Source of the DNA: Paenibacillus sp. MAHUQ-63
Lineage (GTDB): Bacteria > Bacillota > Bacilli > Paenibacillales > NBRC-103111
DNA length: 64,000 bases
Reading direction: 5' to 3'
Assembly: GCF_028765165.1 (NCBI RefSeq)
Contig: NZ_JARADB010000004.1
Coordinates: forward strand, 124,001-188,000
Numbering within the stretch: position 1 is the first letter of the stretch; every line of letters begins with the position of its first letter. A model generated the notes under the pieces. That model worked only from the letters and a program-made list of their open reading frames with translations, was not told the DNA's origin and made no database searches. A program made the translations under genes and the position numbers. Shown one piece after another: positions 1-9,255 of the stretch.

Positions 1-7
1 ATTTCAT

Positions 8-427
8 TCATTTGCGCGGATTGAAATACATGATTCTGCCGTTGAATAGATGAAGTTCGGCCTTCAGCAGCTTCCCGAGGTACTTGCAGAACTCGTTGCC
101 CTTACTCTTGTCGCCATGGGTAGCGTCGTCGGGTAGAACGACTTGAACGTAGTGCCGCTCTTCGTCTTGATGCTTCTCCGTGCCAACGCCAATCACCATA
201 TATTTGTACAGGGGATTGATGCCTTTCAGGTAGAACCACTTGCCTTCGCCCTCGGCCTTCGTCTCAATCGTATAAGGGAATCCGGCTTCGTCATATTCCC
301 AGCCAAGCTGCTTGGCTGTCAGACTGAGCTGTTCTCGGTAATGCAAAAGCTTCTCCTTGATTTCATTCAAGGTGAGTGCGGTTACTGCGGAGCCTGTTAC
401 GAATTTAATATAAGCGCTTTGAGCCAT
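8..427 (-). CDS. Conserved hypothetical protein, DUF1885-like
   Basis: A 139-residue soluble protein with no signal peptide or membrane segment. It resembles the small DUF1885 proteins of Bacillus and Paenibacillus (N-terminus MAQSAYIKFV, then an amphipathic helix and alternating strands), but I recall this family only loosely. No catalytic motif is evident and no function is known to me. The ATG is supported by a GAGGTGAA ribosome site about 6 bases upstream. It is followed on the same strand, beyond the window edge, by sequence I cannot see. Confidence 0.7.
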   Translation of the reverse strand: MAQSAYIKFVTGSAVTALTLNEIKEKLLHYREQLSLTAKQLGWEYDEAGFPYTIETKAEGEGKWFYLKGINPLYKYMVIGVGTEKHQDEERHYVQVVLPDDATHGDKSKGNEFCKYLGKLLKAELHLFNGRIMYFNPRK

Positions 428-512
428 TGCTTGTTCACCTCATTCGCTAAACATCACCAACATCATAGCATCATGTAAACGGTTTTACAATATATGCCTG
501 CACGAAAACGGT

Positions 513-1982
513 CTAGAAAATTGCTTGCGTCTCCACGATCACTTTGACATTCTGCACGCTGCGGTCTTCAGGTCCTTTCACTGGCAGACCGACCTCCACA
601 TGCTCGACAATGTAGTCGATGAGCTCCTGGGTAATGACTTCACCGGGGAGCAGAATCGGAATGCCCGGCGGATAGACGTAAATAAACTCGGCGATGATGC
701 GGTCCGCAGATTCCTTGAAAGGCAGCACTTCGGTTTCCCCGTAGAAAGCGTCCCGTGGCGTCAGCGTCAATTGCGGGATGGCCGGAACTTTAATGACGAC
801 CTCTTTGACTTCAGCGACGTCGTCGTTGATGTGCGACAGCTCGCGCAGAGCCGTCAGCAGAGTTTCGATGTTTTCCGGCGTATCGCCCGGTGTGATGAGG
901 CACAGGATGTTGTACATGTCGCTCATCTCAACTTCGATATTGTAATGTTCGCGAAGCCAGTTCTCGACTTCGAAGCCTGTGACGCCGAGCTTGCGCACAT
1001 GTACGCAAATTTTGGTCGGATCATAAGTGAAGGTTGCTTCCTCGCCCAGGATCTCCTCCCCGAAGCAGTACAAATTCGGAATTTCATTAATCTGTTTCCT
1101 TGTATACTGCGCCAGCGCGATGGTGCGCTCAGCCATTTCGTACCCGTTCAAGGCAAGATGACGGCGTGCCGTATCCAGCGAAGCGAGCAAAATGTATGAC
1201 GTAGAAGTCGTTGTGAGCATGGAGATGATCGTCTGAATCCGCTTCGGGTTCACGCGGCTGCCTTTCACGTTCAGCACGGAGCTCTGCGTCATGGAACCGC
1301 CAAGCTTATGTACGCTGGTGGCCGCCATATCGGCGCCTGCTTCCATCGCGGACATCGGCAGTTTATCATGGAAATGAATCAACACGCCATGCGCTTCATC
1401 GACGAGCACAGGCATGTTATAGCTGTGAACGAGGTCGACGATCTCTTTGAGATTGGTACATACGCCATAATACGTCGGATTGATGACGAGAACCGCTTTG
1501 GCGTCAGGGTGCTTCTCAAGCGCTCTGCGCACAGACCGTGTCGGAATGCCGTGATCGATCCCCAGGTTCTTGTCGCGGGCCGGTTGAATGAAAACAGGCT
1601 TGGCGCCGACGAAAATGATCGCGGCAAGCACGGACTTATGTACATTCCTCGGAACGATAATTTTATCGCCTTCCGAGCATACCGTCATAATCATCGTCAT
1701 GATTGCTCCGCTTGTCCCTTGCACCGAGAAAAACGTATAATCGGCGCCATAGGCGTCCGCAGCGAGCTTCTGGGCTTCCTCGATGACGCCCATCGGTTGA
1801 TGGAGATCATCCAGCGGTGCTATATTGATGAGATCGATGGACAGGGCGTTGTCCCCGATAAAGGAACGGAACTCCGGGTCCATGCCGACCCCTTTTTTAT
1901 GGCCAGGAATGTGGAACTGAATCGGATTTCTTTCTGCATGCTTCTGCAATGCATCGAACAGGGGGGTACGGGTATGATCCAC
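513..1982 (-). CDS. speA: Orn/Lys/Arg decarboxylase, PLP-dependent (SpeA-like)
   Basis: Fold-type I PLP decarboxylase of the ornithine/lysine/arginine group, 489 residues, the length of Bacillus arginine decarboxylase SpeA, which makes agmatine for polyamine synthesis. Visible landmarks are FHIPGHKKG near the N-terminus, FFSVQGTSGA, the DEAHG cofactor-binding motif near residue 200, and SVHKLGG near residue 225, whose lysine should hold PLP. The C-terminal domain follows, with VYPPGIPILLPGE. I chose the GTG at 1982 because the protein then begins where SpeA does and an AAGGGA site lies upstream; a longer ATG reading from 2069 adds 29 unrelated residues. Lysine versus arginine specificity cannot be decided by eye, so the symbol is tentative. 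Confidence 0.9.
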   Translation of the reverse strand: MDHTRTPLFDALQKHAERNPIQFHIPGHKKGVGMDPEFRSFIGDNALSIDLINIAPLDDLHQPMGVIEEAQKLAADAYGADYTFFSVQGTSGAIMTMIMTVCSEGDKIIVPRNVHKSVLAAIIFVGAKPVFIQPARDKNLGIDHGIPTRSVRRALEKHPDAKAVLVINPTYYGVCTNLKEIVDLVHSYNMPVLVDEAHGVLIHFHDKLPMSAMEAGADMAATSVHKLGGSMTQSSVLNVKGSRVNPKRIQTIISMLTTTSTSYILLASLDTARRHLALNGYEMAERTIALAQYTRKQINEIPNLYCFGEEILGEEATFTYDPTKICVHVRKLGVTGFEVENWLREHYNIEVEMSDMYNILCLITPGDTPENIETLLTALRELSHINDDVAEVKEVVIKVPAIPQLTLTPRDAFYGETEVLPFKESADRIIAEFIYVYPPGIPILLPGEVITQELIDYIVEHVEVGLPVKGPEDRSVQNVKVIVETQAIF

Positions 1983-2041
1983 CTGATTATCGCTTCCCTT
2001 CTCTCGTGGATTGCTTGTCGAAAGTTGCAACAAACAAAATG

Positions 2042-2069
2042 AGTATATCAAACTAGAGATTTCATGCAA
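2042..2069 (-). promoter_or_regulatory. Likely sigma-A promoter for the decarboxylase gene
   Basis: On the minus strand TTGCAT (2069-2064) and TATACT (2047-2042) are separated by 16 bases, giving a start about 50 bases before the GTG codon. Read directly; activity is inferred. Confidence 0.5.
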
Positions 2070-2153
2070 GTTAATTTTTTAAAAAATAGTTTGTGCCAAT
2101 TGCGGCAAAACTAACAGTACTTGCTAAAAAATGCCCGAATAAGGAGCAATCTG

Positions 2154-3389
2154 ATGAAATGGATGCATAAATGGCAGGATCAACGGATGTTTTCTCCGTT
2201 CGTCATCGAGCTGCTGGTCATTATGTTCATCGTGGAATTCGTGAAAGGCGCGCTGCTGATCACGATCTTACCGGTCTATATGAAAACCGGGATGGGCGCA
2301 TCGGCTTTCATTATCGGCTGGACGCTTGCCGCTCAATATATAGGAGACAATGTGCTGCGAACGCCTGTCGGTTGGATCATTGATAAGCTGGGTTACCGGA
2401 CGACGATGCTGACGGGGGTGCTTCTGACCTTCATCTCCGTCATCATCATGGCGACGGCTTCTCAATATATATGGATGATTGCCGGCTGCGCGCTGCTCGG
2501 CTTCGGCACGGCTCCGCTGTGGCCCTGCGTGATTACGGGAACTACGGAAGTGGCGGGCGAAGAGGGCAAAGCGACGATTATGAGCGTCGTCTATATGGCT
2601 TGGCTGTCCGGTGTCGGACTGGGGCCGGTAGCGATTAATTTTTTCGTCGGCGAGAATGCGTACGGCACCGCCTTTCGGTTATTGATCGTCTGCATGACCG
2701 TGGTCGTGCTCGTGGCCTTAATGCTGCCGAGGAAGAAGGCGGCCGAGAAGGCGGCGGTGCATGGCGCTGCCCATAAAGAGCCGCTGTTGAAGCGGGTCTC
2801 CACCTATCTCCATGAAGTCAAGCGCTCGATATCGGTAAGTCCGCTCATGTTCCCGGCGATGTTCGCACAGACCTTCGCTTTAGGCATTTTGACGCCCATC
2901 CTCACCTTGTATGCGAAAGATGTGCTTAAGCTTTCATCCTTTGAATACAGCATGTTCCTGGTGGCGGGCGGCGCCGTAACGGTCATTTGCTTGATTCCAA
3001 TGGGCAAAATGGTGGACAGGCTCGGCATACGCCCGTTTCTGATCGCCGGCTTCGCGATGAGTGCAGCCGCACTGCTGCTGTTTACCTATACGGCGAGTAT
3101 GGCCATGCTGTATGTATGGGTTGCCTTGCTCGGTATCGGCTACGCGTTCATTATTCCATCCTGGAACGCCCTTATTGCATCGGCGATTCCGCCGGAGAAG
3201 AGGGGGGCGGTGTGGGGCTTTTTCTTGACGATCGAGGGACTTGGCATGATTATCGGGCCGATCGTATCCGGCAAATTGTGGGATGTATATGGGTATCATG
3301 CACCTTTCCTGATGAGCGGGGCCGTCTTGATCGGGCTGCTTGTTCTTCAAATGTTCATTTCCATCCCCAAAAAAGGTGTGGTACGATAA
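2154..3389 (+). CDS. MFS transporter
   Basis: A 411-residue major facilitator superfamily permease with about twelve hydrophobic segments and a central cytoplasmic loop rich in Lys (PRKKAAEKAAVHG). A motif-A-like loop lies between TM2 and TM3 (GWIIDKLGYR) and is repeated in the second half (GKMVDRLGIR). The profile fits a drug or metabolite exporter, but the substrate is unknown. ATG 2154 is preceded by AAGGAG at a good distance; a TTG at 2121 is less likely. It lies 34 bases before a second MFS gene and probably shares its transcript, so the two may be paralogues acting on related compounds. Confidence 0.85.
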   Translation: MKWMHKWQDQRMFSPFVIELLVIMFIVEFVKGALLITILPVYMKTGMGASAFIIGWTLAAQYIGDNVLRTPVGWIIDKLGYRTTMLTGVLLTFISVIIMATASQYIWMIAGCALLGFGTAPLWPCVITGTTEVAGEEGKATIMSVVYMAWLSGVGLGPVAINFFVGENAYGTAFRLLIVCMTVVVLVALMLPRKKAAEKAAVHGAAHKEPLLKRVSTYLHEVKRSISVSPLMFPAMFAQTFALGILTPILTLYAKDVLKLSSFEYSMFLVAGGAVTVICLIPMGKMVDRLGIRPFLIAGFAMSAAALLLFTYTASMAMLYVWVALLGIGYAFIIPSWNALIASAIPPEKRGAVWGFFLTIEGLGMIIGPIVSGKLWDVYGYHAPFLMSGAVLIGLLVLQMFISIPKKGVVR

Positions 3390-3423
3390 GGGAAAATGTT
3401 TGATTTGGAGGCTCGCAAGCATC

Positions 3424-4596
3424 ATGAAAAAACAGATCGGGATCATCATGCTGTTATTGATGACCATTTTCGTTGGCTTCGGTATTATTATCCCCGTATT
3501 GCCCGAGGTGGTGAAAGGGGCCGGTTCCGAGTATCATAACGCTTTGCTCTTATCGGTCTACTCAGCGGCTTCTTTCCTTATGTCGCCGATATGGGGGGCT
3601 GTCTCGGACCGCATCGGACGCAGGCCGATTATCTTAATTGGACTACTTGGATTCAGCGTCAGCTTCCTCATTTTCGGCTTCGCTGACGGTCATCTCTGGA
3701 TTATGTATGTGTCACGGATTCTTGGCGGGCTTTTCTCGGGTGCCGCAACCGCCTGTGCCGTCGCTTATGTCGCGGACATTACAACGGCTGAGAACCGCAC
3801 GAAGGGCATGGGCATGGTCGGCATGTCCATTGGCTTGGGGTTCATCTTCGGCCCGGCCATTGGGGGCATTCTAAGCCGCTGGGGGACGTACTTACCGTTC
3901 TTCGCCGCCTCGGCGCTGGCTTTCGCTTCATTCCTGTTCGCTTTCGTCATCTTGAAGGAATCGTTAGCGCCGGAGAAGAGGTCTTCCGTGAAGGAGAAAG
4001 CCCCTTCGAGATGGACCGCTTTCTCCGGTGCATCCAAGTATTTGTACGTGCTTTCCTTCTTCGTCTCGTTCACGCTGGCCGGATTGGAAGCGACGCTGCA
4101 GTACTATCAGATGGACAAGATCGGCGCAACGCCGTTTGATATCGGCATGATGTTCCTCGCCAGCGGCATCGTCGGCGCCCTCATCCAGGGCGGTGTCGTC
4201 CGCCGTCTGGTGAAGCAAGGCGCCGAGCAGCGGGTGATCGGCATCGGGCTCGTGCTGTCGGCAGCAGGCTTCTTCCTGCTGCTGTACTCCAGCAGCGTGG
4301 TGACCGCTGCGATTTACTTGTCCGTGTTCGGCGCGGGCAACGCGCTGATTCGCCCTTGTGTGACGTCGCTGATTACTCAGCGGACGAAGGTCGGCCAGGG
4401 CGTGGCAACAGGCCTCAGCTCCTCCATGGACAGTCTGGGCCGCATCGCCGGCCCGCTGCTCGGAGGAGCGGTGTTCGCCATCGCGCATTCGCTGCCATTT
4501 ATTATCGGCGGCGTGCTGTGCCTGGCCGCCATTCTGCTGCTGCAGCGCTTCGTACTCGTCGACCGCCAGACGCGGAGCCAGCAGCAAACGGCATAA
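3424..4596 (+). CDS. MFS transporter, TetA/multidrug-efflux type
   Basis: A 390-residue MFS permease of the drug:proton antiporter type. It has motif A DRIGRRPIILIG after TM2 and a Gly/Pro-rich motif in the TM5 region (GLGFIFGPAIGG), which is typical of 12-TM exporters such as TetA or NorA relatives. ATG 3424 has GGAGG upstream. It follows another MFS gene closely and ends at a strong terminator, so the pair is likely one transcript. Drug specificity cannot be inferred from sequence alone, and no regulator sits beside it. Confidence 0.85.
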   Translation: MKKQIGIIMLLLMTIFVGFGIIIPVLPEVVKGAGSEYHNALLLSVYSAASFLMSPIWGAVSDRIGRRPIILIGLLGFSVSFLIFGFADGHLWIMYVSRILGGLFSGAATACAVAYVADITTAENRTKGMGMVGMSIGLGFIFGPAIGGILSRWGTYLPFFAASALAFASFLFAFVILKESLAPEKRSSVKEKAPSRWTAFSGASKYLYVLSFFVSFTLAGLEATLQYYQMDKIGATPFDIGMMFLASGIVGALIQGGVVRRLVKQGAEQRVIGIGLVLSAAGFFLLLYSSSVVTAAIYLSVFGAGNALIRPCVTSLITQRTKVGQGVATGLSSSMDSLGRIAGPLLGGAVFAIAHSLPFIIGGVLCLAAILLLQRFVLVDRQTRSQQQTA

Positions 4597-4600
4597 TAGA

Positions 4601-4650
4601 AAGCTGTACACGGATCTTTCCCAAGGGGAAGCCAAGTGTACAGCTTTTTT
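4601..4650 (+). terminator. Rho-independent terminator after the MFS pair
   Basis: Arms AAGCTGTACAC and GTGTACAGCTT form an 11-bp stem followed by a T run. Confidence 0.85.
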
Positions 4651-4702
4651 GTTTGGCCTTTGCGCGGCCGCCGCACCGGTCCTACTCCCCCGGCGCCGAA
4701 AC

Positions 4703-4752
4703 AACAAAAGACTGCCCCGCCGTCATCTCAGATGACAGCGGAGCAGTCTTTC
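4703..4752 (-). terminator. Rho-independent terminator of the secreted repeat protein gene
   Basis: A 19-base arm pair (4710-4728 with 4731-4749) has only a few mismatches; on the minus strand it is followed by TTTTGTTGTTT. It lies just after the stop of the 4759-5445 gene. Confidence 0.8.
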
Positions 4753-4758
4753 GCGCAA

Positions 4759-5445
4759 TTACTTCGCTTTCGCGTCTTTCTTGTGATCCACCCACTTCTC
4801 GATGGAAGGGGTTAGCTGATCTTTAATGGACGCGACAAGCTTGTCCTTGGAGATGCCTTTCGCTTGAGCGATTTCTGCCAGCGATTTGCCTGAGCGCAGC
4901 TGGGCGTGCAGCTCGTCCTTGCTTAAACCGAGCGTTTGGGCCAGCTTGTCGGTGTCCGGCTTCAAACCGAACCGGTGCCCTTTGCCTTTGGCATGGCCGT
5001 CGAGCAGATTCTTCTCGTTGAGGATGAATTTCAAGTGCTCGCCGAGCTTCTGCTTCATATGCTCGCCTTGGTCGGCCGTCAGCTTGCCGTCTTTCACGGC
5101 GGCATCGATCTTGCCGGTCCGGAGCTGCTGGAGCTTGGCCGTCAAATCCGCTTCGCTCACGCCTTTGTCAGCGGCCGCTTCCACGATGCTTTTGCCGCTC
5201 TTGAGCGATTTGACGAGCACATCCTTCTCCACGCCGATCACGGTGGCGGATTCCTCGATGATCGGCCATTTGCGGCCGTGATGGCCGCCGGCTTTCTCAT
5301 CTCCTTGCTGGACGGAGACGATCTCCTCCGGATCGAGAGACGGCTCCTGCGCGGAGACGGATAGCGAAGGAAGCACGCTTGCGCCCAGAATGAACGAGAG
5401 GGCCGTCGTGGTTACGAGAAACTTTTTCATAGAAGACTGTTTCAT
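4759..5445 (-). CDS. Secreted protein with internal helical repeats
   Basis: A 228-residue protein with a clear Sec signal peptide (positively charged start, hydrophobic core to about residue 30, cleavage likely after SVSAQ). The mature part carries two related helical units: one around SATVIGVEKDVLVKSLKSGK and one around LAQTLGLSKDELHAQLRSGK. Each continues as S(I/L)xEAAxxKGxS. Between them is a Lys-rich helical stretch with GKLTADQGEHMKQKL. Such units occur in small secreted Bacillales proteins of unknown role; binding or envelope functions are possible but unproven. The start is fixed by AAAGGAGGT seven bases upstream of ATG 5445. Confidence 0.75.
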   Translation of the reverse strand: MKQSSMKKFLVTTTALSFILGASVLPSLSVSAQEPSLDPEEIVSVQQGDEKAGGHHGRKWPIIEESATVIGVEKDVLVKSLKSGKSIVEAAADKGVSEADLTAKLQQLRTGKIDAAVKDGKLTADQGEHMKQKLGEHLKFILNEKNLLDGHAKGKGHRFGLKPDTDKLAQTLGLSKDELHAQLRSGKSLAEIAQAKGISKDKLVASIKDQLTPSIEKWVDHKKDAKAK

Positions 5446-5560
5446 CTAGGTAGGACCTCCTTTCCCGGTAAATGGGAATTACAGGATATAGTCTGCGCAG
5501 GAGGCCTTCATTTTAGTTTAAATAAAGCTTAGTTTTACATAAAAATTTCCTTAATTTTAC

Positions 5561-6193
5561 TTAGGTTGCATCTACAGCCAGTTGATACAGCGGAATGAGC
5601 TTCTCGAAGGTTGTCTTGACCAATTCTTCGAACTCGGCGGGCTTAGCCAGTACCTTGTCTTGGACATACAAGTTGCGGCCGATCAACAGCTCCGCTTTCT
5701 TCACGTCGCGGAAACGGGTTAGCGCCTCCGTCCAGCCGGTAGTGTCCAATTCCGCCACAGGGGTGACGTCTTTCTTCATATGGTCGAACGAAAGGACGAA
5801 ATCGGACGGAATCTCCTTCCGGATACGATCGATTTGATTCATGTAGGCGGTGGCGATATTGCTTTTGTTCGGAAGCTCGTAAATCAGAGCCAGCCAAACG
5901 AAGACGCGGTCATCGAACAGGCCGACCTGAAAGTGGGGAACTTGCTTGTAGCCCCGTTTGTTCGGGCAAATAGCCATCCACGTATCGACCGGCGGATTAA
6001 TTTTGCGGCGCAAATGTTTGGCGATGTGCAAGAACATCTCGGTTCCGGTGTGAAGGGAGAGATCCTGGGTCAAGGAATCGCCCAGTGCTTTGAATTTAGG
6101 CTGGATGCGTTCGCGGATCGCTTCCATCCGGCCATCCAGACCTTCTATCGCAAAGGTATCGAAATCATGCTGGGTAAACCCGGTAAAACTCAT
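5561..6193 (-). CDS. yktB: UPF0637/DUF1054 family protein (YktB-like)
   Basis: A 210-residue soluble protein matching the DUF1054 family: FTGFTQHDFDTFAIEGLDGR at the N-terminus, then a middle containing WMAICPNKRGYKQVPHFQVG, and FVWLALIYELP. The B. subtilis member is YktB, of unknown function. Length is normal for the family. A GAGGC site precedes the ATG. No operon partner is obvious: the gene behind it on this strand is separated by 115 bases. Function is not known. Confidence 0.9.
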   Translation of the reverse strand: MSFTGFTQHDFDTFAIEGLDGRMEAIRERIQPKFKALGDSLTQDLSLHTGTEMFLHIAKHLRRKINPPVDTWMAICPNKRGYKQVPHFQVGLFDDRVFVWLALIYELPNKSNIATAYMNQIDRIRKEIPSDFVLSFDHMKKDVTPVAELDTTGWTEALTRFRDVKKAELLIGRNLYVQDKVLAKPAEFEELVKTTFEKLIPLYQLAVDAT

Positions 6194-6385
6194 GGTTAAT
6201 ATGCCTCATTTCACTTGCGTTTTTCAATTATTGTAGTTTAATTCAGTGATCCCTGCAACGATTTACAAGTTTCGCAGGAAAATAGTAGGAATAAGGTCTC
6301 ATTTTGTCTAAAAAAGCAGGAAAAAATAGGACTTTGCCGAAATGAATGAACATGCAGATATAGAGAAGAGAGGAGAGATTCCGCA

Positions 6386-7246
6386 TTGAAAATGCAAAAA
6401 GGGTTCAAAATCTCAATCCTGGGCGTTTTGATGGGTACCTGTTTTACAGCCGGCGTCTATGCGCAGGATGTGCTTGAGCGCGTAGACGCCTATTTAAGAA
6501 AAGACTTTCATATTGTCGTAGCGGGACAGCAGGTCAATCTGGCCAATCCGCCGCTCATCTACAACAATGCAAGCTATCTGCCGGTCAAAGAGCTGGGAAC
6601 CTATCTGGGCGCCGTGGTGAATTGGCAGGACAGCACCAAAACGATTTATATCAATCCCCGCGTCAGTTCGCTGCAGCCTTCCGAAGGAAACGAAACGAAT
6701 TACACGGACATTGTCTTTCAATATCCTTATGTGCAATATTTTGACTATCTCGGAGGCACGTATCCGGTCTTGACGAATTCGACGGAGACCACGTATTACA
6801 GGCTGGCGGATGTGGAGCGCATGGGCGTGAAGACGGCAGGCCTGCGCAAAGCGAAGGAGAAGTATACGGAGGAAGTTTACGTTAGCGAGGAAGAGTTGAA
6901 GAAGGTTTGGGGGAGCCAGCCGCCGCAACTGTCGTATTCGAATTACGGCACAGTTCCTGTGACTGGCGAGAAGGATCCTGCCATACTGAAAACACTTCAG
7001 AACTATGTCGAAGACTTCCGGTTCTATGAAATCGATAAAGTGCCGTATATGACAAGCCCGATTGTCATCGATGCGCTGCCAGAACTTCATACATATAGTT
7101 ATTTGTTCGTTGAGAACGGGCATTATTACCGGACGACCCTGAGGCTGACCGAGGTCACCAACAACAATAACAGTAATAATGAGCCCACCTACGTTGTAGG
7201 AAGCTCATCTAAAGAGGATATTCAAGTAGAGAAAATCCGTAATTAA
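6386..7246 (+). CDS. Secreted stalk-domain (copper amine oxidase N-terminal-like) protein
   Basis: A 286-residue exported protein. A signal peptide runs to about residue 26 (GVLMGTCFTAGVYAQ). Next comes a beta-rich 'stalk' domain of the copper amine oxidase N-terminal type, with VVAGQQVNL, YLPVKELGTYLGA and VNWQDSTKTIYI near residues 45-90; in Paenibacillus such domains are common on surface proteins. The rest has no recognised enzyme motif, and a short Asn-rich stretch lies near the end. TTG 6386 sits 10 bases after AGGAG, whereas the ATG at 6392 is 16 bases away, so the TTG is preferred. Its stop is only five bases from the convergent response-regulator gene. Confidence 0.75.
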   Translation: MKMQKGFKISILGVLMGTCFTAGVYAQDVLERVDAYLRKDFHIVVAGQQVNLANPPLIYNNASYLPVKELGTYLGAVVNWQDSTKTIYINPRVSSLQPSEGNETNYTDIVFQYPYVQYFDYLGGTYPVLTNSTETTYYRLADVERMGVKTAGLRKAKEKYTEEVYVSEEELKKVWGSQPPQLSYSNYGTVPVTGEKDPAILKTLQNYVEDFRFYEIDKVPYMTSPIVIDALPELHTYSYLFVENGHYYRTTLRLTEVTNNNNSNNEPTYVVGSSSKEDIQVEKIRN

Positions 7247-7251
7247 CGAAG

Positions 7252-7914
7252 TCAGCTGCCTGAACGGGATTGTTTCTTCAGATAAAAAATGGCGATCTGC
7301 GTCCGGTCCCGCAAATTCAGCTTGCTCAAAATTTCGGTGATATAATTTTTAACCGTCCCTTCGCTCAGGAACAATTCCTGGGCGATTTCTTTGTTGGACA
7401 AGCCTTCGGCGATTTTCTCGACAACGGCTTGTTCGCTCGCCGTAAGCCCGTACTCGCGCAGAGGCGCAGGCGCCGGAACGTGGGGGGCAGGGCTTGGCGA
7501 GATGAAGGTTGTCAATTTCTTGGCGATGTCGGGATGGATGAGGAGATTGCCCTGATCGACGGTTTTGATGCCCTGAATAATCCGGTCCGGTGAAATGTTT
7601 TTCAGCAGATAACCGCTGGCTCCGGCCCGCAGTGCCTGGACGATAAACTCATCGTCGTCGAATGTAGTTAGGATCAGGATCGATACTTCAGGCTTCGCTT
7701 GTTTGATTTTCAGCGTACCCTGCACACCGTCGCAAACGGGCATGCGAATGTCCATGAGGACCACATCGACTTGCGCTCCGCTCTGTACATAGGCAAGGGC
7801 TTCATCGCCATGCGTGCAGGTGCCGACTACCGTGATCTCTTCGTCCAGTCCGATAATTAATTTCAAGCTTTCGCGAATGAATGGATCGTCGTCCGTAATC
7901 AGGACATGAATCAT
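7252..7914 (-). CDS. NarL/LuxR-family response regulator (LnrK-like)
   Basis: A 220-residue two-component regulator. The receiver domain (1-120) carries the acidic pair DD near residue 10, phospho-acceptor Asp in VLMDIRMP, Thr in LILTTFDD and Lys in LLKNIS. The C-terminal LuxR-type helix-turn-helix reads LTASEQAVVEKIAEGLSNKE, then GTVKNYITEILSKL. It lies 27 bases downstream of its histidine kinase on the same strand and almost certainly forms the output of that kinase. By layout with the divergent ABC genes it resembles B. subtilis LnrK (YfiK) or YvfU. The likely target is the ABC operon starting at 9256. Confidence 0.9.
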   Translation of the reverse strand: MIHVLITDDDPFIRESLKLIIGLDEEITVVGTCTHGDEALAYVQSGAQVDVVLMDIRMPVCDGVQGTLKIKQAKPEVSILILTTFDDDEFIVQALRAGASGYLLKNISPDRIIQGIKTVDQGNLLIHPDIAKKLTTFISPSPAPHVPAPAPLREYGLTASEQAVVEKIAEGLSNKEIAQELFLSEGTVKNYITEILSKLNLRDRTQIAIFYLKKQSRSGS

Positions 7915-7941
7915 GCTGGTTCATTCCTCTCTGTTAATCGT

Positions 7942-9072
7942 TTAAGTTTGGCGGAAAGTCGGGAGAATCGTCGTCACGGTGAAAGGCAAGGAATTGCTGC
8001 TCACGAGCAGCTGACCGCCGATCACTTTGCTGCGCTCCTCCATGCCGCTCATGCCGAGTCCTTTGGCGGTTTGGCCGGAAGGGAGGCCGCCGTTGTTGGA
8101 CACGCTCATCGTGACTTGCTTGCGTTCATAAGTTAATTGAATCCAGACGGTAGTCGCCCCGCCGTGACGAATCGCATTCGTGATGGCTTCTTGGGCGTTC
8201 CGGTAAAGAATGAAAGCGAGACTCGGGTACAGCACATAAGGCAAGCCTTGGACGTCAACCTCGACGGTAATGCCGTTATCCTTCGTCAATCCTTCGATCA
8301 GCCGGCTGAGGGTGAACGATTGCATCGAATCGTCGTCAGGCTTCAATTTGCGTACCGTCGCCCGCAGAAGCTCCATACTGTCGGTTAATTGATCCCGAAC
8401 GGAGGTTAACATCTCCATACCTTTGTCCATCTGGGTCGGCATAATTCTCAGCCCGGCTTCCATCATCATTTTCAGCCGGATCAATTGATGCCCGAGATCG
8501 TCGTGAATGTCACGGGAGATACGGTTCCGCTCATCCATCTGCGCGATATTTTCCACCTGCTTGGCATAGTCGAGCAACTGCATGCGAGCTTCATCGAGCT
8601 CATAATGCTGTTTGCGAAGCTGGTCGTATAGAAGCTCGATATCGACTTTATTGCGCTCGATACGGTGCATATGAACGAGCAGCAAGGCGAGAGCCAGGAA
8701 GAAGAGATTCGCCATCACATAATCGGCGCCGGATTGACCTTGCAGGCTAAGGTTCAGCAGAACGAGCTGCAAGCCCATGAACGGTCTGCGGTAGCGGGGA
8801 TGAGCAGCAGGTTGATAGGACAGAAGCGTAGAGAGAAAAGTAACGAACAGCAAGCCGTCGAACGTATAAGTCATCCAAGCGCCGTACCCGATTTCGATCA
8901 GCAGCATCCATACGGCCCTTCTCAGAATAGTTCTGCGCAGTTGAGCGATCCACAGGAACAGAAGCACATAGAACACGTAAGCCCCGACGGACGAATAATC
9001 TTCCAAATACATCGAGGCAATGCCTGGAACGATTATGAATAAGTAGCGGGTTATTGGAAGTAATTGGATCAA
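7942..9072 (-). CDS. Membrane histidine kinase, HisKA_3 type (LnrJ/DesK-like)
   Basis: A 376-residue sensor kinase. Residues 1-150 form several membrane segments with almost no extracellular domain, the 'intramembrane-sensing' style. A coiled linker follows, then the HisKA_3 dimerisation helix with the phospho-accepting His in RISRDIHDDLGHQ, then a short HATPase domain with NAQEAITNAIRHGG (N box) and GLGMSGMEERSKVIGG. The start is TTG 9072, preceded by AAAGGATGG at normal distance. The gene is divergent from the ABC exporter genes. Such kinases often respond to envelope stress or to the drug handled by the adjacent transporter, but the signal here is inferred, not seen. Confidence 0.88.
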   Translation of the reverse strand: MIQLLPITRYLFIIVPGIASMYLEDYSSVGAYVFYVLLFLWIAQLRRTILRRAVWMLLIEIGYGAWMTYTFDGLLFVTFLSTLLSYQPAAHPRYRRPFMGLQLVLLNLSLQGQSGADYVMANLFFLALALLLVHMHRIERNKVDIELLYDQLRKQHYELDEARMQLLDYAKQVENIAQMDERNRISRDIHDDLGHQLIRLKMMMEAGLRIMPTQMDKGMEMLTSVRDQLTDSMELLRATVRKLKPDDDSMQSFTLSRLIEGLTKDNGITVEVDVQGLPYVLYPSLAFILYRNAQEAITNAIRHGGATTVWIQLTYERKQVTMSVSNNGGLPSGQTAKGLGMSGMEERSKVIGGQLLVSSNSLPFTVTTILPTFRQT

Positions 9073-9151
9073 GGGTTTTCCATCCTTTGCTAGCTTGTAT
9101 CCAAATTATAGCACAGCCTGCCGGCGGGTTTACATGCCCCAAATGACGTTA

Positions 9152-9163
9152 TGACTTAAGTCA
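9152..9163. promoter_or_regulatory. Perfect 12-bp palindrome between kinase and ABC operon (candidate regulator site)
   Basis: TGACTTAAGTCA is fully self-complementary and lies in the 183-base divergent gap. It is about 25 bases upstream of a weak CTGCAG/TACAAT promoter (9189-9217) facing the ABC genes, a position suited to activation by the response regulator. Confidence 0.5.
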
Positions 9164-9255
9164 CCTTGGCATCATGACGAAATCTACCTGCAGCGGCTGT
9201 TCGCCGGATGTACAATGAAGGTAATCGAACGTTCCAGCGTAAAGGAGAGAACCCA

